Notes: a model not told the origin generated them from the sequence alone. DNA of 64,000 bases from Bacillota bacterium (GCA_023436225.1 JAEZKA010000003.1:1-64000); one strand, 5' to 3'. Positions 26,450-36,205 are shown, numbered from the stretch's first letter. Translations and numbers: made by a program.

Positions 26450-27304
26450 TCACACATTTTTAAGAATGTCCCTATGCTCTATCTTTAATCCGTATTCTGT
26501 CTTGTCAAGTCTTAGTCCCAATTCATTCACTAGGGTGACGGATCGGTGCTTGCCGCCAGTACAACCAATACTAATTACCAATTGGTTCTTCCCCTCTTCA
26601 ATATAATGAGGAATCAAGAATAATAGCATGTCCTCTAATTTATCCAGAAATTGGCCAGCCGTCTCAGACTCCATTACATACTCTTTCACATCTGCATCAT
26701 TACCGGTTTTATTCTTTAATTCAGGATCATAGAAGGGATTTGGCAGGAATCTCACATCAAAAACCAGATCCGAATCTACTGGAATACCATATTTAAAACC
26801 AAAGGACAGAATTGTAACTATAAAATTACTGAAGGTCTGATCCTCCTGATAGATCTTATTCAGCTGGGCCTTAAGCTCCCTTGTTAGGAAATGGCTGGTA
26901 TCTATGATCACATCTGCCTTTTTCCTTAAGAAAGCTAATCTTTCCTGTTCGAGTGCAATTCCCTTTTCTACCCGATCAACACCGGACAATGGATGAAGTC
27001 TTCGTGTTTCCTTATAGCGCTTTACCAAAACCTCCGGTGAACAATCCAGGAACAGAATCTCATACTGGATACCGACTCTTCTCATATCTACCAGAACCGC
27101 ATCCAGCTCTTTCAAGGCCTGTCCACTTCGGATATCAAGGCCTAATGCCACCTTCGCCTGATTTCCTTGCATAATAAGCCGTGCAAATTTCTTTACCAAA
27201 GGAATCGGCAGGTTATCAACACAAAAATAACCGATATCCTCTAACATTTTCAGAGCTGAACTTTTCCCGGCACCGGACATACCTGTTATTATTACAAATC
27301 TCAT
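26450..27304 (-). CDS. rapZ: RapZ/YvcJ family nucleotide-binding protein
   Basis: A 284-residue P-loop protein with Walker A ITGMSGAGKSSAL, CVDNLP, LDIRSG, and the C-terminal SIGCTGGKHRSVTLVNEL of RapZ. In enterobacteria RapZ targets GlmZ/GlmY RNAs; in Firmicutes the YvcJ orthologue binds and hydrolyses nucleotides with a less clear role. It is directly followed by whiA, without the yvcK gene that usually intervenes. AGGAGA precedes the ATG. Confidence 0.95.
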   Translation of the reverse strand: MRFVIITGMSGAGKSSALKMLEDIGYFCVDNLPIPLVKKFARLIMQGNQAKVALGLDIRSGQALKELDAVLVDMRRVGIQYEILFLDCSPEVLVKRYKETRRLHPLSGVDRVEKGIALEQERLAFLRKKADVIIDTSHFLTRELKAQLNKIYQEDQTFSNFIVTILSFGFKYGIPVDSDLVFDVRFLPNPFYDPELKNKTGNDADVKEYVMESETAGQFLDKLEDMLLFLIPHYIEEGKNQLVISIGCTGGKHRSVTLVNELGLRLDKTEYGLKIEHRDILKNV

Positions 27305-27319
27305 AAAACCTTCTCCTAA

Positions 27320-28243
27320 TTAAAGCTTCAGACCTTCTCCAAGAAATTTGACTTCCGGTTCTAACCTTACGCCAAATTTATCATCCACTATTCGGATTAC
27401 ATCACGGATTACAGTTAGAAACTCCTCTGCTGTCGCATTATCCTTATTGATTACAAATCCACAGTGTTTTTCAGACACAGCGGCCCCTCCGACCTGATAA
27501 CCTCGAAGTCCTGCATCGTTAATCAACTTTCCTGTAAAATAACCTACCGGTCTTTTAAAGGTGCTACCCGCACTATATTGATCCAATGGTTGTTTTTCTC
27601 TTCTTTGTGTATTCAGATCATTCATCTTCTGACGAATAAGCTGCTCCTCACCCTTTGCCAACTTTATCTTGGCATCGAGTAGAATAAAATTCTCTTTCTG
27701 CAGTATACTGGTTCGATACCCCAGCTCCAAAGCTTCCAGGGGTAATACCTTTACATTACCTTCCACATCCATTACCCTGGCTTCCATGAGACATTGCTTC
27801 ATCTCACCATCATAAGCCCCGGCATTCATGGTAACAGCACCACCGAGGGTTCCGGGAATTCCGGAAGCAAATTCAAAGCCTGTCAGACTGTTCTCAGCAG
27901 CAATATTCGCAAGCCTTGACAAAAGAATACCAGCCTGAGCAGTGATGACTCCATCCTCACTAACCGAAGCCTTTTGGAATTCATCACCCAATTGGAGAAT
28001 CAAACCACGATAGCCTGCATCGGAAACCAGAAGGTTACTACCGTTACCCATAATATAATAAGGCATGTTCTCACTCTTACATAGGCAGATTACCGCTTTC
28101 ACTTCCTCCACATCCATTGGCGTAACGAAATAATCTGCCTTCCCTCCAATGTGTAGTGAGGTATGATATTCCATCGGTTCGTCCAGTCTAACCTGCTCCT
28201 CGGATACGGTAAGAATTAGCTTATGATAAAATAAATCCTCCAA
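27320..28243 (-). CDS. murB: UDP-N-acetylenolpyruvoylglucosamine reductase
   Basis: A 307-residue FAD enzyme for the second step of UDP-MurNAc synthesis. Visible motifs: HIGGKADYFVTP, YYIMGNGSNLLVSDAGYRG, GIPGTLGGAVTMNAGAYDGE, the catalytic Ser in YSAGSTFKRP, and LINDAGLRGYQVGGAAVS. The form is the Firmicute type II MurB. The start is TTG at 28243 preceded by AGGTGG. It is separated from rapZ by 15 bp, while a hairpin and a larger gap separate it from the upstream glucokinase. Confidence 0.96.
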   Translation of the reverse strand: MEDLFYHKLILTVSEEQVRLDEPMEYHTSLHIGGKADYFVTPMDVEEVKAVICLCKSENMPYYIMGNGSNLLVSDAGYRGLILQLGDEFQKASVSEDGVITAQAGILLSRLANIAAENSLTGFEFASGIPGTLGGAVTMNAGAYDGEMKQCLMEARVMDVEGNVKVLPLEALELGYRTSILQKENFILLDAKIKLAKGEEQLIRQKMNDLNTQRREKQPLDQYSAGSTFKRPVGYFTGKLINDAGLRGYQVGGAAVSEKHCGFVINKDNATAEEFLTVIRDVIRIVDDKFGVRLEPEVKFLGEGLKL

Positions 28244-28296
28244 TTAATCCACCTACTTCATATAAATTAAAATCCTTTATTCACACAACATAAGTT

Positions 28297-28329
28297 TATG
28301 CATCAGAATGAAAGCTATTCCGATGCATA
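28297..28329 (-). terminator. Hairpin between glucokinase and murB
   Basis: TATGCATCAGAAT and ATTCCGATGCATA form a 13-bp stem with one mismatch, 18 bp after the glucokinase stop. No U-tract follows, so it may attenuate or process rather than end the transcript. Confidence 0.5.
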
Positions 28330-28346
28330 CTTAATTTTATATTCTT

Positions 28347-29285
28347 TTATCCTATGATCAGCTTCGCTGCTCCATAAATTCCCGCATCATTGCCAAGCGT
28401 TGCAAGCTTGAATTCTTTATCCTTTAAGGAATCGATTACATGCTGTTTATAATGCTTCTTAACCGTCTCCGTAATAATCTCTCCAGCCTTGGATACTCCT
28501 CCGCCGATTACAAATGCTTCCGGATCTACTACATGGGCAATATGAGACATAGCAAGTCCGAGATAATAGCAAGCCTTATCAACTACAGCGAGTGCAAGCT
28601 TGTCCCCTTCCTTAGCATGATCAAATACCATCTTCGCACTAATCTCTTCCTTACCGCGAAGAGAAGATTGCTCCTTTGACTCACTTAAGAATTTCTTTGC
28701 TAATCTGACAATACCGGTTGCCGAAGCATATTGCTCAAGACATCCCTTCTTCTTGCAGCCACAGCAATCTGTCTCGTTATCATTTACATGGATATGACCA
28801 ATCTCACCTGCGGCGCCGTTGCTGCCGGATAGAATATGTCCGTTTAGAATGATACCTCCGCCGACACCGGTTCCGAGAGTTGCAAGCACCAGACTGTTAT
28901 AGCCTTTGCCACCACCCATCCAAAACTCGCCCATAGCAGCGACATTGGCGTCGTTTCCTGCCTTAACCTTAAGACCAGTCATCTCAGACATTTCCTTCTC
29001 AATATTAAAGTTAGCAAGGCCTAAATTCGCTAACATAAGTACCTGTCCATCATCCGTCACGGGACCGGGTATTCCGACGCCGACGCCGATTACACTTTCT
29101 ATAGGAAGCTTTAGCTCTTCAATTTTTTTACCAATAAACTTTGCAACATCTCTCAATATATCCTTGCCGTCCTCAGTTCTCTGGGTAGAAAAATCCCATT
29201 TATGAAGAAGCTCCCCCGATTTATTAAATAGACCTGCCTTTACTGCAGTACCTCCGATATCAATTCCAAAACACACCTGCTCCAT
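28347..29285 (-). CDS. ROK family glucokinase
   Basis: About 312 residues. The nucleotide motif CFGIDIGGTAVKAG starts the protein, and the glucose site GNDANVAAMGEFWMG, the ATP loop LGTGVGGGIILNG and the zinc-type ROK signature EIGHIHV...CCGCKKKGCLEQYAS follow. There is no N-terminal helix-turn-helix, so it is a kinase rather than a repressor; glucose is the likely substrate. The start at 29285 (MEQVCFGIDIGG) is preceded by AGAAAGG; the longer frame to 29345 is not convincing. It sits between hprK and murB. Confidence 0.9.
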   Translation of the reverse strand: MEQVCFGIDIGGTAVKAGLFNKSGELLHKWDFSTQRTEDGKDILRDVAKFIGKKIEELKLPIESVIGVGVGIPGPVTDDGQVLMLANLGLANFNIEKEMSEMTGLKVKAGNDANVAAMGEFWMGGGKGYNSLVLATLGTGVGGGIILNGHILSGSNGAAGEIGHIHVNDNETDCCGCKKKGCLEQYASATGIVRLAKKFLSESKEQSSLRGKEEISAKMVFDHAKEGDKLALAVVDKACYYLGLAMSHIAHVVDPEAFVIGGGVSKAGEIITETVKKHYKQHVIDSLKDKEFKLATLGNDAGIYGAAKLIIG

Positions 29286-29409
29286 TACATTATCAACCTT
29301 TCTCTCTTTATATTTTATCCTTATCTCCACCCTACAGCTCTTCACATTATATTATTTCATGAAGGTTTGGCTATGGAATGTAAATACATTGCTAAGAATT
29401 TCCTTCGTG

Positions 29410-30339
29410 CTAAATGTCCGTCTTCTTAAGGCTATTCGTTACACGGTTATAAAGCTCCTGCGCAGCATTGTAGCCCATCTTCTTCTGACGATAATTAACT
29501 GCTGCTGCCTCACAAATAATCGCAAGATTCCTACCGGGACGAATCGGTATGGAATGACTGGGAACCTTATTTCCTAAGAATTCAATATAGGTTTCCTCCA
29601 GGCCGAGACGGTCATATTGCCTGTCCTTACTCCATTCTTCCAGCTTGATAACGAGGTCAATGGCCTGTGTATTCTTAACACTCTCTACACCAAACAAAGT
29701 CTTAACATCAATAATGCCTATTCCTCGAAGCTCAATAAAATGTCTTGTTATATCCGGTGAGGTACCGATTAAGGTCTCGTCGCTGACCTTCTTAATCTCA
29801 ACCACATCGTCGGTTACCAGTCGGTGTCCTCTCTTAATCAACTCTAGCGCTGCTTCGCTCTTTCCGATCCCGCTTTCACCCATGATCAGGATACCTTCAC
29901 CATAGACATCCACAAGTCCACCATGAATCGTGATACGGGGTGCCAGCTCCACGTTCAGCCAGCGAATTACCTCCGCCATGAAAGCAGAGGTGGTTTTGGT
30001 GGTACGAAGAATCGGAACGCCTTTTTCGGTAGCCATTCGAATAAACCCCTCACTAACCTCCGCATTCCTGCTAAATACAATACAAGGAACATGGTAATCC
30101 ATAAGCCTGCTTAAAATCTGCATGCGCTGATCCTTGTCCATCTGCTGCATGTAAGCCATCTCGACATGACCGATGACCTGAACACGTTCTGAATCAAAAT
30201 GATCAAAAAAGCCTGCGAGCTGAAGCGCCGGTCGATTTACATCAGGCTGAGATATCTTAATGCTGTTAATGTCGATATCCGGAGTGCAATTCTCCAAGTT
30301 CATTTTCTCAATAAGGCGAACCAGTTCAACTGTATACAT
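29410..30339 (-). CDS. hprK: HPr kinase/phosphorylase
   Basis: About 309 residues. The N-terminal domain is followed by the catalytic P-loop GESGIGKSEAALELIKRGH, VTDDVVEI, the HprK signature LRGIGIIDVKTLFG and C-terminal IPIRPGRN. The enzyme phosphorylates Ser46 of HPr/Crh in response to glycolytic intermediates and reverses this with phosphate. Its probable substrate, the HPr-like protein with Ser46, is encoded in the same cluster 4 kb downstream. Start ATG at 30339, five bases after GGAGG. Confidence 0.96.
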   Translation of the reverse strand: MYTVELVRLIEKMNLENCTPDIDINSIKISQPDVNRPALQLAGFFDHFDSERVQVIGHVEMAYMQQMDKDQRMQILSRLMDYHVPCIVFSRNAEVSEGFIRMATEKGVPILRTTKTTSAFMAEVIRWLNVELAPRITIHGGLVDVYGEGILIMGESGIGKSEAALELIKRGHRLVTDDVVEIKKVSDETLIGTSPDITRHFIELRGIGIIDVKTLFGVESVKNTQAIDLVIKLEEWSKDRQYDRLGLEETYIEFLGNKVPSHSIPIRPGRNLAIICEAAAVNYRQKKMGYNAAQELYNRVTNSLKKTDI

Positions 30340-30454
30340 CATTACCTCCATTTACAGACGACAGTCTGTATCTATTATATATTTATGCAATGCATATAAA
30401 TCTATTGATAACGTTGCATTTATCTTAACACATTGTTAGATATGCTGTAAATGC

Positions 30455-32326
30455 TTATTCCTCCTGCTGCTTATGAAAAAATTCATACACCTGTTCTGCT
30501 GATTGCCGATTCATGGCTGGAACCTTCATTATCTCTTCGATATCCGCTGCCTGAATAGCTTCAAGTGATTGAAAATATTTCATTAAGGCGCGCCTTCTGG
30601 TCGGTCCGATTCCACTGATATCATCCAGGATAGAATGTACCTGAGTCTTGCCTCTCAGGGCTCTATGATATTCGATTGCAAAGCGGTGTGTCTCATCCTG
30701 AATTCTTGTAATCAGCTTGAACAGTTCACTACTCTTATCAATAGGCAGCTCCCGATTATCGTAGTATAACCCTCTGGTATGATGATTATCATCCTTTACC
30801 ATACCACATACAGCAATATTCAAATTCAACTCGGATAGCACTCGAAGAGCCACACCTACCTGACCTTTACCACCATCCATCAGAATCAGGTCCGGATATC
30901 TGGTAAAGCTACCAAGAGCTTCGTCGATCTGCTTCTCCTTCAGTTGCTCCTGCTCTCTCATTCCATGGGTAAAACGTCTGGTTAAAACCTCATACATAGA
31001 AGCATAATCATCCGGACCTTGAATTGTACGTATCTTAAATTTACGATAATCTGCTTTCTTTGGCTTACCCTTTTCATATACCACCATAGAACCTACCGAT
31101 TCAAAACCAGAAGTATTGGAGATATCAAAGGATTCAATTCGTTCTACCATGGGTAGGTCAAGAAATGCTGCCAGCTCCTTCAGAGCGCCGACTGTCTTGG
31201 CCTCTTCTCTTTTGATCTTCTCAAGATCCTGGTTTAGCACAAGCTCGGCATTCTTTCTTGCCAACTCGACCAGCTTCTCTTTATCGCCCTTTTGAGGAAC
31301 CTTAAGATATACCCTCTGCCCACGTTTGGCTGTGAGCCATTCAGTAATCAATTCTTCCTCTTCGGTAGCGGTACCGAGGAAAATCTCCTTCGGAATATAT
31401 GGAGTCCCTGCATAAAATTGCTTCAGGAAGCTCGCCATAATATCGCCGTCCTCCTCATCTTTTACCCCGGACAAATGGAAGTTGTCTCTTCCGATGAGCT
31501 TACCTCCTCGAATAAAGAAGGTCTGTACCACCGCTTCATCCTTATCTCTGGCAAATGCAACAATATCCCGATCCACTTGATCGGTGTTAGTGATCTTCTG
31601 CCGATTTGCAATTTGTCTTACGCTTCCCAATAGATTGCGATATTCCGCTGCCTTCTCGAACTCCAGGCTCTCCGAAGCGGCCATCATCTTCTCCTCCAGC
31701 ATCTTGCCGACTCTGGTATAGTTGCCATTCAGAAACTCCATCACTTCATTGATATTCGACTTGTATTCCGCTTCCGAGATATATCCCTGGCAGGGTGCAT
31801 CACATTGACCCATATGGTAGTAAAGACATGGCCTCTCCTTGCCTATATCTCTTGGAAGTACACGGTTGCAGGTCCGTATCTTATAAATTCTGCGAAGAAG
31901 CTCCAACGTATCCTTCACTGCATTAACACTGGTATAGGGACCAAAGTACTTTGCCTTATCCTTCTTCATCTCTCTGGTAATGGTCACCTTGGGATATGCC
32001 TCATTGGTCGTCACTCTGATATAGGGATAGGTCTTATCATCCTTAAGCATGGTATTGTACTTCGGCATGTGTTCCTTGATTAGGTTACATTCCAGAACCA
32101 ATGCCTCCAGCTCTGAATCTGTTATAATATATTCAAAATGATCGACCCTCTCGACCATTTGTCTTATTTTCTCAGTATGGTTACGGCTGTTCTGAAAATA
32201 GGAGCGTACCCTGTTCTTTAGTATAATTGCTTTACCCACATAGATTATGTTGTCTTTATCATCCCTCATGATATAGACACCGGGCTTTGCCGGCAATTTC
32301 TTCAGTTCTTCTTCTATAATAAACAT
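30455..32326 (-). CDS. uvrC: UvrABC excision nuclease subunit C
   Basis: A 623-residue nucleotide-excision repair nuclease. The N-terminal GIY-YIG domain (PGVYIMRDDKDNIIYVGKA) makes the 3' cut, a UVR motif near residue 200-235 contacts UvrB, the C-terminal RNase H-like half (ESFDISNTSGFESVGSMVV, LILMDGGKGQV) makes the 5' cut, and helix-hairpin-helix motifs end the protein (DDISGIGPTRRRALMKYF). It heads the cluster that continues to the HPr-like gene. GGAG precedes the ATG. Confidence 0.97.
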   Translation of the reverse strand: MFIIEEELKKLPAKPGVYIMRDDKDNIIYVGKAIILKNRVRSYFQNSRNHTEKIRQMVERVDHFEYIITDSELEALVLECNLIKEHMPKYNTMLKDDKTYPYIRVTTNEAYPKVTITREMKKDKAKYFGPYTSVNAVKDTLELLRRIYKIRTCNRVLPRDIGKERPCLYYHMGQCDAPCQGYISEAEYKSNINEVMEFLNGNYTRVGKMLEEKMMAASESLEFEKAAEYRNLLGSVRQIANRQKITNTDQVDRDIVAFARDKDEAVVQTFFIRGGKLIGRDNFHLSGVKDEEDGDIMASFLKQFYAGTPYIPKEIFLGTATEEEELITEWLTAKRGQRVYLKVPQKGDKEKLVELARKNAELVLNQDLEKIKREEAKTVGALKELAAFLDLPMVERIESFDISNTSGFESVGSMVVYEKGKPKKADYRKFKIRTIQGPDDYASMYEVLTRRFTHGMREQEQLKEKQIDEALGSFTRYPDLILMDGGKGQVGVALRVLSELNLNIAVCGMVKDDNHHTRGLYYDNRELPIDKSSELFKLITRIQDETHRFAIEYHRALRGKTQVHSILDDISGIGPTRRRALMKYFQSLEAIQAADIEEIMKVPAMNRQSAEQVYEFFHKQQEE

Positions 32327-32397
32327 AAAATCTCCATTCTGACTTTACCTCGGAATTAAGACAATAGCACCGAATTTGTATTTCTGATTTCACATTG

Positions 32398-32426
32398 ATT
32401 ATAGCATGCTTTTGCCTTGTAGACAA
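32398..32426 (-). promoter_or_regulatory. Sigma-A promoter of the uvrC cluster
   Basis: Minus strand TTGTCT, 17-base spacer, TATAAT, about 72 bases upstream of the uvrC start. Confidence 0.75.
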
Positions 32427-32517
32427 TTTGAAATATAACGATGGATTTATAATAAAGATAGTGATTAGAGTTGAATGAAATACATACATAGAATTACGTA
32501 ATGATCTGATTAGAAAA

Positions 32518-32558
32518 AGCGTGCTACAATACCGATATTATCGATTCCATAGCACGCT
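32518..32558 (-). terminator. Terminator of the two-component operon
   Basis: AGCGTGCTA and TAGCACGCT form the stem, and the minus strand continues with TTTTTC. It begins 8 bases after the histidine kinase stop. Confidence 0.8.
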
Positions 32559-32565
32559 GTTATTC

Positions 32566-34485
32566 TTATAATAAAGGATTGAATTCCGGTTGCTCTTGTG
32601 AAGCACTTACAATACCCATCTCTTGAATCGAGGGCTCTACCTGGTCAAAGCTTAAGTAGATCTTGAACATATCCCCCTCCACTTCAACCCGAAGCTCACC
32701 ACCACAGACCCTGGTGAAGCTTTCGGCAATGGATAGACCTAATCCACTGCCCTCTGAGGTTCTTGCCTGATCGCCCCTGGTGAAGCGTTGAAGGATTTCC
32801 TGAGCAGAAAAATTCATATCATAGCCCGCGATATTCTTCACCGATACCATAGCTTTATTATCTATCACTGATAATTCGATATATACCCTGGTCTCTCGCA
32901 TCGCATATTTCAGTGTATTGTCTATTATATTCAGTAAGACACGGTAAAGCTTATTTCCATCAGCATAAATTAGAACTGGATTTTCCGAAAGCTTGCATTT
33001 AAACGATAATCCGGAGGCCTCAATCCGATCATCCATATCAGCCAGGGTCTGCCTGATCAACTTACCTAAATCAATATAATCATATTCCAGCTTTACATCT
33101 CCGCTGGTACTTTTGGCTAAATCGAATAGATCCATGACGATATTCTTCAATCGCTCTGATTTATCCTGAAGTATTCTGATATAATCCTTCGCTCCCTCTG
33201 TGAGGTTATCTTCCTTCGACAGTAAATCAATAAAGCTGATAATGGAGGTTAACGGCGTCTTTAAATCATGGGATACATTTGTAATCAGCTCTATCTTCAT
33301 CCGCTCCGATTTCATTTGCTCCTCTGTGGCTTCTCTTATTTCTTTGTTAATTCTATCATAGATGTTATCATTTCCTTTGGTGTACCATAGGATAACCAGG
33401 ACCTCCAACACCAGCGGCAAAATGAACCATCTTTGGCCAAAAGCCACAAAGACTGCAATAGCGGCAGACGAGATAATCGTACTGACCAAAAAGATGATCT
33501 GTCGAAATTGAAGATTCTTGACAAAGGATTCGGTATGAAATACATCACCAAAGAATAGGAACCGATATAACTGGTGCAGCCAGTGATAAAGTCGGTAAAA
33601 CAAGCTATCTTTGATCGTTCGCTTCGCTTTCTGTTTTCTGATCAGTGAATGTAGAAGCAGGAGAACAATGGTACTAAAGAGCATCGTTACCACGATGATA
33701 AAAATTGTTCTTGTTGCATCTGTATCAGTTATTTGTTTAATCATATTCCACTCGAATAGATTCAGTTTTACTCCAATTGATATACTATCCTCAAAAATTT
33801 GCATCATATCCTTTGAAAAAAACCAGACCACCATAGCAAGTGCCAAAAGCAATAGCTCTGTATAGCATTTATCCCGCCTTTTCAAATGTACATCACTATC
33901 CCCCGGTTCTCTTCCGGTAATGATACAGGAAAATACAGTAAACGATACACTAAGCAATAAGCCGATTAAGCATAGAACCACAGATGGCATAAGTTCAGCC
34001 CTGCAACTACTCCATACCTTCTGTTTCGCATCCATGTATTCATCTGGAAATGCAACATAGGCAGTATAGTCAGAAAACAGACCATGTCCGAGCTTCGTTT
34101 TGTTGTAAGAATGGATTCCTCCTATCCACTCTCCATCCTTCATGTAAAAAAAGGCTCTTCCAAATTGTTCATAATACGCTCTAGTCACTTGACCGGTGTT
34201 CGAATACTCCTTAGAGTTAACTTTGATGTAATAATAGAAGGGTACATTCTCCAGTTCTTCATGTTTGTATACTATCCTGGACACCTTTCCAAGAGCATCA
34301 TCAAGTTGATGAAAAAAGTCTGTGCTCATGTTATAATTTGGCTCAATCAGACATTCCAGATCAAGCCTCTTCTGTAATCCGAGTTGAAATTGTGTCACCG
34401 CAACAGTAAAGGATGCGATAATAATAAGAAATACAACTGCTTTTGTCATCTTACGATATCTAAGTTCTTTCAATTTTGTAACCAA
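32566..34485 (-). CDS. Sensor histidine kinase
   Basis: A 639-residue membrane kinase. An N-terminal helix (about 13-30) and an extracytoplasmic segment of about 120 residues are followed by several further helices (to about residue 375), then the phosphoacceptor region ELITNVSHDLKTPLTSIIS and the ATP-binding domain with GSGLGLSIAESF. The multi-helix sensor resembles kinases of antimicrobial or envelope-stress systems, but the signal is not readable. The coding start overlaps the regulator gene by 26 bp; TTG at 34485 or ATG at 34449 could be the start. The pair acts as one unit. Confidence 0.9.
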   Translation of the reverse strand: MVTKLKELRYRKMTKAVVFLIIIASFTVAVTQFQLGLQKRLDLECLIEPNYNMSTDFFHQLDDALGKVSRIVYKHEELENVPFYYYIKVNSKEYSNTGQVTRAYYEQFGRAFFYMKDGEWIGGIHSYNKTKLGHGLFSDYTAYVAFPDEYMDAKQKVWSSCRAELMPSVVLCLIGLLLSVSFTVFSCIITGREPGDSDVHLKRRDKCYTELLLLALAMVVWFFSKDMMQIFEDSISIGVKLNLFEWNMIKQITDTDATRTIFIIVVTMLFSTIVLLLLHSLIRKQKAKRTIKDSLFYRLYHWLHQLYRFLFFGDVFHTESFVKNLQFRQIIFLVSTIISSAAIAVFVAFGQRWFILPLVLEVLVILWYTKGNDNIYDRINKEIREATEEQMKSERMKIELITNVSHDLKTPLTSIISFIDLLSKEDNLTEGAKDYIRILQDKSERLKNIVMDLFDLAKSTSGDVKLEYDYIDLGKLIRQTLADMDDRIEASGLSFKCKLSENPVLIYADGNKLYRVLLNIIDNTLKYAMRETRVYIELSVIDNKAMVSVKNIAGYDMNFSAQEILQRFTRGDQARTSEGSGLGLSIAESFTRVCGGELRVEVEGDMFKIYLSFDQVEPSIQEMGIVSASQEQPEFNPLL

Positions 34486-35161
34486 TACCCCACACCACCT
34501 TTAAGTAATTTGGCTCCTTAGGATTAATCTCAATTTTCTCACGAATGCGCCTTATATGCACCATCACCGTATTCTCAACAGAATAAGCAGGTTCATTCCA
34601 TACCCTTTCATAAATATCCTCTGCTGAAAACACCATACCGGCATGACTCATCAAAAGCTCTAGGATCTTATACTCAGTCGCAGTCAGCTTCACTACCTCA
34701 CCGTCTACAGAAAAAATCTTGGAAACCGTATCAAGCTGAAGTCCTCCAATCATAATCACTCCCGTTCTGCTGTGATTGGCCACGTCTCCGAGCAACAGAT
34801 AACGGCGAAGCTGACTTTTTACTCTGGCTAACAGCTCCTGGGGATGATAAGGCTTTGTAATATAATCATCCGCTCCCATAGTAAGTCCCAGAATCTTATC
34901 ACTTTCCTCTGATTTTGCTGAAAGCAAAATAATGGGAATATTCTTCTTTTCACGAATCTTCATGGTTGTTGACAATCCATCCATTTTAGGCATCATGATA
35001 TCAAGTAAAAGCAGCTGGACCTCCTGATTAATTAACACCTCCATTGCTTCCAAACCGTTATAAGCCTTTAGCACTTCATATCCTTCCATTGATAAAAGCC
35101 TATCAATTGCTTTCACAATTTCCCTATCATCATCAACAACTAATACTCTTGCGCCATTCAT
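34460..35161 (-). CDS. OmpR-family response regulator
   Basis: A 233-residue regulator. The receiver domain has VLVVDDDREIV, the phosphoacceptor Asp in LLLLDIMMPKMDG and the conserved Lys in DDYITKPYHPQEL. The C-terminal winged helix (from about residue 130) contains LTATEYKILELLMSHAGMVFSAEDIYERVW and NTVMVHIRRIREKIE. AAAGGA precedes the ATG. Direct repeats 11 bp apart lie upstream (35230-35248) and may be its own binding site. Confidence 0.95.
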   Translation of the reverse strand: MNGARVLVVDDDREIVKAIDRLLSMEGYEVLKAYNGLEAMEVLINQEVQLLLLDIMMPKMDGLSTTMKIREKKNIPIILLSAKSEESDKILGLTMGADDYITKPYHPQELLARVKSQLRRYLLLGDVANHSRTGVIMIGGLQLDTVSKIFSVDGEVVKLTATEYKILELLMSHAGMVFSAEDIYERVWNEPAYSVENTVMVHIRRIREKIEINPKEPNYLKVVWGIGYKIERT

Positions 35162-35229
35162 GGTTTAAATCCTTTCTTAAAGCCTGTTCAAATTATATTT
35201 AGCAAATCTTTCATTCTCATTGACATAAA

Positions 35230-35248
35230 TCTTACAATTATCTTACAA
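35230..35248 (-). promoter_or_regulatory. Direct-repeat operator candidate for the response regulator
   Basis: TTGTAAGA occurs twice on the minus strand with an 11-bp period (TCTTACAA at 35230-35237 and 35241-35248 on the plus strand), the spacing seen for dimeric OmpR/PhoB regulators. A TATAAT lies about 40 bases downstream without a good -35, as expected for an activated promoter. The rest of the divergent gap 35162-35512 is AT-rich with no other clear element. Confidence 0.45.
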
Positions 35249-35512
35249 AAGGCAGCCATCGATGATAACCTCGCAGCTTGTCTACATTTGGTAATTACAA
35301 AATCTATTCTAGCACAATATGGAAAAATATGAAAATCCTAATATGCATTACATTATTATCAAAGAACGATTTTTGTTATGAATAAAGAAGATAGTATTTT
35401 TATTTTGTTTGTTATATAATGGAAAATAATTATGGGAGGTGGATTTGCAGAATGAGTCGCCTTCCATCAAGAATAAAGTAGAATTAGTATATGATGAAAA
35501 TGAGGTGTAAAG

Positions 35513-36205
35513 ATGAAAACAATCGGATTAATCGGCGGTATGAGCTGGGAAAGCACAATTACCTATTACAAAATCATTAATGAAGTGACTAAAGAGAAGC
35601 TAGGCGGCTTCCATTCTTCAAAATGTATTCTCTAAAGCGTGGATTTCCAGGAGATTGAAGAATGCCAGTCCCTGGGAGAATGGGAGAAAAGCGGTGAGCT
35701 ACTAGCCAAAGCTGCACTCAGCCTTGAGAAGGCCGGAGCCGACTTTATTATAATCTGCACAAATACCATGCATAAGGTGATCGATATCATCCAGAGCAAA
35801 ATCACCATTCCCATACTGCATATCGCCGAGGCTACCGCATCGGAGCTTGTTAAGCATGATATAAAGAGGGTCGCGTTGCTAGGTACAAGATATACCATGC
35901 AGCAGGATTTCTACAAGTCGAAGTTAATTGAAGCAGGACTTGAGGTTATCATTCCCGGAGAAGAAGATATCACGCTGATTAATCACACAATCTATAATGA
36001 ATTATGCCTTGGCATCATATCACAGAAATCCAAAGAGGAATTCTTACGAATTATACGGTCTCTGGCAGATGCAGGTGCGGAGGGTATCATACTCGGCTGC
36101 ACTGAGATTGGTTTACTAGTTGATCAGCAGGACACCTCCATTCCTCTCTTTGATACAACACTGATTCATGCGACAAAGGCTGCAATGTTATCAATCGAAG
36201 GCTAA
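35513..36205 (+). pseudogene. Aspartate/glutamate racemase family gene with in-frame stop
   Basis: Reads as a 230-residue RacX/YgeA-type amino-acid racemase interrupted by TAA at 35633-35635. The N-terminal 40 codons (MKTIGLIGGMSWESTITYYK) and the rest (from SVDFQEIEECQSLGEWE) are in the same frame and together match family length. The stop replaces a residue usually Tyr or His before SVDF, so one substitution explains it. Both catalytic cysteines, IICTNTMHK and ILGCTEIGLL, lie in the downstream part and are intact. A GTG at 35639 could restart a 188-residue protein lacking the first substrate loop. GAGGTG precedes the ATG. Confidence 0.85.
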
